In this document: positions 58,101 through 64,000 of the stretch, piece by piece
Layout: each line of letters starts with the position of its first letter
Position numbering within the stretch: the stretch's first letter is position 1
From: Lutraria lutraria
Lineage: Eukaryota > Mollusca > Bivalvia > Venerida > Mactridae
Assembly (NCBI GenBank): GCA_964023205.1
Contig: OZ026851.1
Location: forward strand, 8,411,637 to 8,475,636
Length of the DNA: 64,000 nucleotides
Direction: 5' to 3'
The notes under the pieces: model-generated
The model's input: the letters and a program-made list of their open reading frames with translations, nothing else
What the model was told of the DNA's origin: nothing
Database searches by the model: none
Program-made: the position numbers and the translations under genes

Positions 58101-60429
58101 ACAGAGCATGCACATAAGTTTTCGCAAGGTAAAATATGATAATCATGTTGTTTTTCCCCGAGATTTTGAACCCATGCTTGGTGTTAATTAGAATTCATAG
58201 TTTGGCTCTCTTTCGGAGAAGAAATTGTTGGTAATTAAATAATAACATTCGTTGCCCCCCCCCCCCCCCCCCCCATCCGAAATTCAAACTGAAGGCAATA
58301 TAACAATAGCAGCATTCTTTGCTCCAAGAATTCCAAACAATAGCAACAACACAACTCTGAATAGTCAGTTTCGAAAATTCCAAACAAGTGCGATATTCGA
58401 TGCTTTTAGAATTCTTGGGTGTTTATCAATATAAATGTACTTGATTCTCGGACAACTCGAAATTATGTAATTTCTCGATGTTCAGGGAATCACAAGCAAT
58501 AGAAGTACAAGTTCATGTATTGACAAATACACTTATATGGCATATTCCAGTAAACCATAATATCACGATTTGTATTTGTTTAATGTCAATAACAGTGTTA
58601 CAAAACAACAAACAGACATATTTAGCACTTGTTGAGTTCTAAAAGGAACAAAAACATAGTGTGACTAGCTGTCAACAACATGGCACATTTGTAAAAGTAT
58701 AGATTGTATGACTCATGGTTTCGGTTGTTTAGTGCAACCTCACCAGCAAAATTATGTTGTTGTTAAAAGGTTTTTACTCAAGAGAGGTTGAACTAATGAT
58801 TAAAGCATGCATTGGGAAAACATGCTGATGTAGAAAGGAGACTGGTGCTCAGGAGAGGGCCGCTCTGGAGAAGTCGTACAGTACAATCAAACATGTGAAC
58901 AAATGTCATCATTGGAAGAGACATAATAAGGCCTTTATTCACAGGGCCGGTGGATTGTTCGGAGATCGTTTCGTTTTTCATATTTCATATTCATGGACGG
59001 TTTATCAAAGAATAGCCTTTATTCACTGATTGACCTTTATTCGGAGGTGGCTTCTAACACACGTTTAGCTGTACTTAGGCTCCACCGTTCAGGTAGTTAA
59101 GGAGCATTATTGATTATACGGGTATGGATTGTTGGCATAGTGATAACGCGCTGGACAACTAACAAAAAGGTAGTGTGTTCGTATCTCGGCCTCACCTTTC
59201 GATATTCCAGAAACACACTTTCAGTGTCCAATCCAAACTACCGAGCCCAGTACTGTGTTTAGAAAATCAATGGAAACGGAAGAGGCGTGTACCGGTGCTT
59301 CACACCGAGCACAATAAAGATCCAGGAAAAACTCTAGGGATAAGTGCCCGGTTCTCCTGTGTTTATCTCCCTTCTCTCTAGGGCTGTTCTGAAATTACCT
59401 TAGCTGTCGGATGGGCCATTAAAAACATTTTTACGCTTACGCTGTTTCCACAAACAATGCAGCTGAGTATACTGGGCAGTTCACAATGAAATTGTTGTAT
59501 ATCTAAGCAAGAATATTAAGACAACGTTATCATTTTGAAACTGTTTTGCTGCATTTATGACAGACTGGTTGTTTTCATTTGCTGCGGAGATACAACAGGC
59601 ATACCACTTCCGGAAGGTACTGTAACTTCCTGGAAACCCGAATAATGACTTCATTTTATCCATATTATATTTCTCTACATCAATATAAAAAATAAAAAGA
59701 CCTTGATGGGCTAAAAACAGATACTTCGCCGTATCCGAGTGTTTGCAATATCCGAATTGACTTCAACCGTGATTTAAAAATGAACCATTTAACCAGGTCA
59801 GCCCTACAGTCATGTATGACTGACAGTGATTCCTTTAAGCAATGTTTTTCAACACAATAGTGCTGGAATAATCCATAGAAATCTGGTGAATCTGAACTTG
59901 TGGAGTTTATTGAAAATCAGTTATGAATAATTTATATTATCGAGAATATGTCAGCTGTAAGAAGTTATAATGTATTTCTACGCTAAGTGATGCTATGTTT
60001 TCCCCTATTTAATGTTGTTTATGAATTGTATTGGATTTCTCTAAATATAGGAAAATACTCAGCATAATGTTTATCAGTAAGGAAGAGAGGGGAGGAAACG
60101 ATGATGATGTTGATAATCACGGTGATAATTATGACGATGATGACGTTGATGATTAAGGTGATAATGATGTTGATGATGATGTTGGTGATGCTAATGATGA
60201 AGTTGGTGGTGACCATGACGATGCTGATGATCATGGTGGTGATAATGGCGAAGATGAGGATAAAGATGATGGCAAAGGATTTGTAATAGTTATATAAAGA
60301 ATAAAATATAATCTACTTACTTGTGTTGTCTCTGGTCGACATTTATGTGAACCAGAAAATAAGGTTTCTGACTGCTTGCACTGGTTGATAGAGGTTTTAT
60401 CGAGGTCAATATCTAGGACAACCACACCC
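43110..60429 (-). CDS. GPR158: GPR158/GPR179-like class C receptor (5' ectodomain exons missing)
   Basis: Ten exons join in phase (high to low): 60429-60321, 52618-52280, 51455-51387, 49177-49068, 48123-47988, 46336-46234, 45427-45289, 44700-44595, 43931-43752, 43433-43110. They give 537 residues and the stop. The first exon found (DIDLDKTSINQC, FSGSHKC) corresponds to the end of the Cache ectodomain of GPR158. The next holds the Cys-rich stalk (QYQCQCKSGFYYP, CLPCQQGCVDC) and TM1. TM2 to TM7 follow, with WLRELGFAILYGALVLKIYR in TM3, MAAWTAVI in TM4, LCYRVRAAP after TM5 and VTLVLVFGPK in TM7. The cytoplasmic start carries DPEDIR joined to AELKRLYTQLQVYKT, the conserved helix beyond TM7. The tail is short, with a His-rich run (HHKHRHHH). 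In vertebrates GPR158 is a glycine-sensing receptor that binds RGS7-Gbeta5 at the plasma membrane. Ligand and partners here are inferred only, because the binding domain is not in the assembled exons. The symbol means family, not proven orthology. Confidence 0.93.
44835..44906. repeat. Pogo/Tigger-like terminal fragment
   Basis: Three copies of TTCGGATAATGTAGGTT-like units end in GGTCCCACTGTAA, the inverse of a CAGTGGGACC terminus. A similar solo end with TTATCCGAA units starts at 48143 (CAGTTAAAACCCCATTATCC). Only one end of each is visible. Confidence 0.55.
45494..45700. mobile_element. MITE with CTGTGG...CTACAG ends
   Basis: The left end reads CTGTGGAATCATTAATTTTC and the right end is its inverse, AATAAATGAAACTACAG, followed by TA. 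Inside, TTTCGTGGATTTCGTGGGTC faces its inverse around GGCTCATCC. A second, right-truncated copy starts at 51043 in another intron of the same gene. Confidence 0.7.
46134..46187. repeat. Right-end fragment of the GCAACCTC MITE family
   Basis: GTTGTTGCTCAAGAGAGG followed by GAGATTGCACCGTA matches the right end of the complete element at 55543-55797. Only the end is left. Confidence 0.5.
48142..48202. repeat. Solo pogo/Tigger-like end
   Basis: CAGTTAAAACCCCATTATCC followed by repeats of TTATCCGAA is typical of Tigger-type termini. The opposite end was not found nearby. Lies upstream of exon 48123-47988 in the GPR158-like gene, about 20 bases from its acceptor. Confidence 0.5.
48770..48950 (-). 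repeat. tRNA-derived SINE with head and body
   Basis: On the minus strand the element begins GGTGGTCAAGTGGTAAAGTG (A box) and TTCGATTCTC (B box), then AGCCAAGTACTGTGTC and GGCACGACAAAT. This copy ties the tRNA-like head to the body shared with four other copies in the window. Confidence 0.7.
49932..50032. repeat. (TTTG)n microsatellite
   Basis: About 24 uninterrupted TTTG units. Two overlapping plus-strand frames made of VCLF/FVCL repeats are products of this array and not genes. Confidence 0.97.
50050..50180 (-). repeat. tRNA-like SINE piece next to the microsatellite
   Basis: On the minus strand GGGTTCGAGCCC is a perfect B-box core preceded by CACCACTGATTGAGGGTCGT. The (TTTG)n array adjoining on the left is consistent with a simple-repeat SINE tail. 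Confidence 0.5.
51043..51125. repeat. Truncated copy of the CTGTGG MITE
   Basis: TACTGTGGATTCATTCATTT and the GGCTCATCC centre match the element at 45494-45700; the right end is missing. Confidence 0.6.
53030..53780. repeat. Dispersed repeat rich in TTTTGACCCC / AAGCTCTAGGCAT blocks
   Basis: Repeated phrases such as AATTTTGACCCCGGGGCCAT, TAAGCTCTAGGCATTGTGAT and GACAAGAAGAT recur every 100-150 bases. This style is common in bivalve introns. A poly-T tract lies just before it (about 52957-52990). No coding frame. Confidence 0.55.
54080..54225. repeat. Second copy of the repeat beside the B-box pseudogene
   Basis: CACTGAGAATACGCCTCGTA, CGGTTTCCGGT and CAAGAATCATTCTTA match 23645-23805 in order. 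It is a dispersed element of unknown class. Confidence 0.6.
54632..54775. repeat. Fragment of the GCAACCTC MITE family
   Basis: AACCTCTCCAGAGTGGCCCT, CTTGAGCAACAACCTCCC and GCAACAACCTCTCAACAAC match the complete copies at 55543-55797 and 56642-56824. The right end is lost. The plus-strand frames here are by-products. Confidence 0.6.
55195..55325. repeat. Uninterrupted copy of the GGCGGATGTAGA repeat
   Basis: GTACTCAAGGAAACTGAACT, CCTTGCATTGTAACATGGAG and AAGGCGGATGTAGAAAAACG run continuously. It gives the empty-site reference for the foldback insertion at 21244-21968. Confidence 0.7.
55543..55797. mobile_element. 255-bp TA-flanked MITE, complete
   Basis: Ends read CAGTGCAACCTCC and its inverse GGAGGTTGCACTG, each flanked by TA (55541-55542, 55798-55799). 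Relatives: 46134-46187, 54632-54775, 56642-56824, 58730-58882. The plus-strand frame running through it is not a gene. Confidence 0.85.
56105..56175. repeat. (TTA)n microsatellite
   Basis: About twenty TTA/TTG units after a run of poly-T and AATAAAG. Confidence 0.9.
56222..56465. repeat. Relative of the 3373-3617 MITE
   Basis: CAGTGGAACGCGGTTATAAT at the left looks like a pogo-type end. CCACCTCCGAATAAATGCC and GAACAAATGTCACTCTTAAG recur in the copy at 58895-59075. Confidence 0.5.
56642..56824. mobile_element. 183-bp MITE of the GCAACCTC family
   Basis: CAGTACAACTTCTCC at the left and its looser inverse GTTGTAATG at the right, each next to TA. Internal CTCTAGAGCAACTACCTCTC matches the family. 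Confidence 0.65.
57245..57360. repeat. Inverted copy of the GGCGGATGTAGA repeat
   Basis: TTTTTCTACATCCGCCATGC, AGTTCCCGTTCATGTTGCAG and GTTCAGTTTCACGAG are the inverse of the copy at 55195-55325. Confidence 0.65.
57379..57478 (+). other. Unassigned exon-like open stretch
   Basis: Between an AG (CTACAG) and a GT (CATGTATGT) the plus strand reads IMGMVFYYANKTIERFGY followed by TKWSAPVGKPISH. The composition is protein-like, but I recognise no family and find no partner exon. It lies antisense in the large intron of the GPR158-like gene. It could be an exon of an unknown gene, a decayed fragment or chance. Confidence 0.2.
58254..58274. repeat. C homopolymer, about 20 bases
   Basis: One of several long C or G runs in the window; others are near 4790, 11115, 41078, 46077, 50365 and 62771 (G). 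Confidence 0.95.
58730..58882. mobile_element. MITE copy of the GCAACCTC family
   Basis: AGTGCAACCTCACCAGCAAA at the left, CTCAAGAGAGGTTGAACTAA in the middle and GAGGGCCGCTCTGGAGAAGT near the right end. The ends are slightly decayed. Confidence 0.6.
58895..59075. repeat. Relative of the 3373-3617 MITE
   Basis: GAACAAATGTCATCATTGGA, GGCCTTTATTCAC and GACCTTTATTCGGAGGTGGC match or invert blocks of the 3373-3617 and 56222-56465 copies. Confidence 0.5.
59095..59400 (+). repeat. SINE copy in plus orientation
   Basis: The head reads TGGCATAGTGATAACGCGCT (A-box region) and GTGTTCGTATCTCGG (B-box region). Then come GAGCCCAGTACTGTGTTTAG, CACCGAGCACAATAAAGATC and CCCTTCTCTCTAGGGC, inverse to the blocks in the minus-oriented copies. 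Confidence 0.65.
60095..60280. repeat. GATGAT-rich simple repeat
   Basis: Irregular GATGATGTTGATGAT-type trinucleotide repeat immediately downstream, on the gene strand, of exon 60429-60321. Open frames on both strands are by-products. Confidence 0.9.
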
Positions 60430-63400
60430 CTGAAAAGACAATCAATGGAAACATATCAAACTTGCATCCTGTGAGTCCATATCAATTATTACAGGTTAAG
60501 ACAAACATATTCGCAGGTTTTCCTGACCTGTTTGTGGAAGACAATTATCGAGTTTCGTAATTAGTTTGCTTAAATTGCTCGAGATGTACGTAGCGGAGCG
60601 GAGGCAGCGGCCGTAGGTATCCGACGATGTTAGCCATGAAGGTAAACACGTAGAGCGACAAAGGGAGTGGTCAAGTAGGTGTGTTCTAAAGAGTTTTAAA
60701 CGTAGAGTATGTTTCAAAACTAGTATGTCATTCTTGCAATCAAAAGTGAAAATAAGATACCATTCGCTATAAGCAACAGAGAGTGATATCAATGCAAATG
60801 ATCGCTTAAAAAAAGATAAAACATAGGCTATTAATCGACAGAAATATTATCTGCGTGCAAAGAAAACCCTTTTCCACGAGTATTTGCATAAACTATCAAC
60901 ATCAACCGTGTCTTCTTCCTAACGTTGCAACAACAGAAATAAACAGTAAGCTACGACAGCATTCTGAATTCCAAGACAAGAATATTTTGCCTACTTTAAC
61001 AACAAGTGAACACAAAGGTCTGGACCAATTCTTTCAGTTCTGCTGTTTTCTTACAGTCTGTTATTGATTGAAGTTACCAAATCCGCTAGAAATGTATAGG
61101 CGAGATGGCTTCATACATAGACCGTTAGTTCGTATCGATTTGGTGAAACTCAGAAGGGAAAAAAACAGTCCATGTGCATTCATACGTCTCATGGCGTAGC
61201 CGATATTCACAACTAGATATATCGATGTTATAGCGTAAATCTTACATTATTGAGGAAATTGGAAAAAACGAGGAAGTGGTGAAGAGAGTATAATCCTAGC
61301 AAAGGTTAAGTATATGGGATTGTGTCCCTAAAAACAAAATCCTCTTGAAATAGGCAAACATATAGAACTGGAAAGGGCTAATAGTAACTTAATTCTAGTA
61401 TACTAAATACAAAGGTTGGTGGAAAAGGGACAATTCGGGACACACCTCTGAAAATGACAGTAAGAATAGTATACACCATATATGACCCTTAGAAATCGAC
61501 AAAACATATGGAACCAAATGAGGTTTGGGGAATCCACATGCATTACATGCAGTAAACAGATATTTAACCGAACTTTTTAAGATACAAAAAAGCGGGTGAG
61601 TGCCAAATTCTTGTTAGGGTATTATACCTAATTCGTTTGAAACGGTCGAGGGGATAAAAGTTAGATCTTGATGAAAGAAAAGAACTTACAGAAATAAAAA
61701 CTGGTTAAGAAATGGGGAGTAAACGAGACGGGTGTCGGTGTATTTTCAGGTGATGGAAAATGGAATTAAATTTTCAATCTTTTGTGCCAATGTTACAGCA
61801 AATAGACAGTGTGATATGTGCAGTATGTCCATGCAATATACCCTTTTAACAATAGACATGGTGGAAAGAATTTTTTTTTATGGGCAGCACTCACAATTGG
61901 TTGGGGAAAATTAAGAAAAATGCCAAATCCATATTAAGATATTGTTTCAATGGTGAACTTTTCTTCAACGTATCAATATTGAAAATATTGCACTGAAATA
62001 ATTCTTTCATTTAATATTTGTTTAATTTCAATATTTTATAGTGTTTCCTACTTTAAACGTTTGTTTAAAACACCATAACCGGTCTGCATATTTAGATTGG
62101 TCAATATAATAAATTGAAGATTTTTATTGGCTAATAAAATAATTTGTTATGATTATTTTGATTGGCTGAGAAATAGTTTAATTTTTTCAATGTCGTTCTT
62201 GCGTAATTTTAATACAGTAAAGTATTGTTTTCTTGACTGGGAAGTATTCAATATCAGCTTATTATTATATTGATAACATATTTGTTCATCTAAAAAAGTA
62301 AACAATGCTAGGATTGCCCGCCCACCTGTACGCGGTCAATCGATTTCAATCAAACATGTCTGTTCATGTTTACGTCAAGTACTTTTTCTATATTCGATTA
62401 ACCTTTCTGGATTGTCCGCACATCAGTTCGCAGTCAATCGAACAACATTTTACAAGTAGATCTGACAATTGCAGATAATCATTTGCTCGCATACATTCTG
62501 TAGGAATTAACATAGAACCAGTAGATATAAATGGTTTTATTTGCATTAAATACAAAAACTAATATACCATTACATACAATCGGAAATGGTATACAACCCA
62601 ATACAATAGTACAGTCATTCTATCAGTGCACCAACGCATTTCCATTGTTGTCGGGAAACATTGTATTACGTTCATAAAGCATAACTTTACACATAAATAT
62701 ACATTTCATATCGATTGCTAAACAAATTGTAATAAGCTGTTTTCAAAGTAACGAGGTAAAGGATTATACTGGGGGGGGGGGGTTAATACGTCCTTTTTTA
62801 CAGTACTTCGGGGATATGTAAGCGGGCAACTAACCAATATTCCTGGATTCTGAACCAGTACTAACTTTATTCTCAACAAGTACCTCCCAACTTCTTAAAC
62901 ATAATCACTCGATGGACGAATGAAAATTGTGCTACGGTTCTATAAATTTGTCATATCAAGCTAAGCGTATATGTTCCCCAAACAGAACAACTTGAGTTAT
63001 AGAGCTTTATACCTGTGACTGCTTCAGATATATGGGTGACATTGATATGTTCAACTCTCGTCTGACTGATGCCTGGGTTAGGACATCGACATGGGAGGCA
63101 AACCACTGAGACAGTTGACAGACAGACTGTGTTTTAAGCATTTGTGTGTGTTAGAAGAATTTATGGCAATGTAGATTGTAAGGTAGTGTAGACAGTATGG
63201 AAATGAAGAATGATAATGATGAGATCAAATCTCGCCATCTCGGGCTGTTATTGGGTTTGGGCATTGATAGGGGAAGTGAACCACCGGGTCAGTTGATAGA
63301 CTTATAAGTTTTAAGCAGTTGTAAAAGGTAGTAGACACTATGGCAATGTAGATAATGCAACGTAATGTAGACTGCATACAAATGAAGATATTTTTCCATA

Positions 63401-64000
63401 TGGCCTTCCATGGGATTTCGACATACTATCCATTCCAAGAATGTCGTAAAGGAGATCACTGGGCTAGACTTTGCAAAGCGCCATCTGGCTTAATAACATT
63501 CAATTTTGTTACCACACTGCAAACAAAGAAGTTACTCAAGTCTAAACACGCTATCTGGTAGCTGTTGTGTACAACAGAAAACATCCATTATGTGTTTAGA
63601 ACATTGTGTTAGTTAATGGTTTTCAGTCGTCAATGATCAGAAAAATACCAATTGCCAATTTGCAGAACTAGCTTTTAAAGATAAGAGGGTGAAGTTTGGC
63701 ATCATGTATCTGTACTTGAGAAATGCAAACTCATTATCGTTTCTTCCATAAAATAAATGTTCATATTTGCCTGCGTTGTGGCACACAAAGTAGATTGGGT
63801 CATTCCAGACCTAAAAGCTTATTTTAAGAAGATTTTGTGGACTTGTTTCATTGATAATAGTATTATTATTGTCGTTATTATTAGTAGATGCAATTCCATC
63901 GGTTAACTCCCCTTATGGAATATTTTTAGAAAGGGGAAAAACTGCGCATGTAATTTAACACGCTAACGAAATATTCGTTGATCGCGCGTTCAATAAAAAT
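60430..64000. other. Upstream part of the GPR158-like gene, no exon found
   Basis: The ectodomain exons should continue to the right, ending in two coding bases before a GT donor on the minus strand. I see none that I can support, so they are missed here or lie beyond 64000. A run of about 12 G starts near 62771. No other gene is seen. Confidence 0.45.

Noticed and set aside
59481..59663. Minus-strand frame of 60 codons in the receptor intron
   Set aside because: Protein-like in places but no family, no clear splice borders that fit the receptor, and no partner exon.
60019..60286. Ile/Met-rich frames on both strands
   Set aside because: Products of the GATGAT simple repeat.
60496..60792. 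Minus-strand frame of 98 codons upstream of the first receptor exon found
   Set aside because: Does not resemble the expected Cache ectodomain and lacks a fitting donor phase.

Overview
This window is AT-rich eukaryotic DNA with small exons, GT-AG introns and a very high load of short transposable elements. It most likely comes from a bivalve mollusc. That inference rests on a RING-less B-box/beta-propeller protein of the kind expanded in bivalves, a divergent Cys-loop receptor subunit, and dispersed repeats of a style common in bivalve genomes. The species cannot be read from the sequence.

Four protein-coding genes can be assembled exon by exon with compatible splice phases. (1) 10643-13481 (+) is a two-exon B-box protein of 567 residues. 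(2) 16028-23291 (-) is a complete ten-exon SLC27A (fatty acid transport protein / very-long-chain acyl-CoA synthetase) gene of 622 residues. (3) 25577-32867 (-) is a nicotinic-receptor-like Cys-loop channel subunit; eight exons are found and the short first exon with the start codon is not. (4) 43110-60429 (-) is a GPR158/GPR179-like class C receptor; ten exons cover the Cys-rich stalk, seven membrane segments and the C-terminus, and the 5' ectodomain exons are missing. A pseudogene copy of the B-box gene (23790-24395, -) sits between genes 2 and 3. The genes share no evident pathway, so they are simply neighbours.

The left 10.6 kb and the intervals 32.9-43.1 kb and 60.4-64 kb contain no gene I can support. 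They hold a dead Tc1-type transposon (1686-3229), a 1.1 kb foldback element with an 8-bp target duplication (4757-5891), TA-flanked CAG...CTG miniature elements and tRNA-derived SINE pieces. Introns carry further foldback elements (21244-21968, 29571-30404), minisatellites and long C/G homopolymers.

I found no CRISPR array, operon, intact tRNA or rRNA gene. The most notable items are the three long inverted-repeat elements, whose boundaries are visible directly. I cannot claim a new biological system from the sequence alone.
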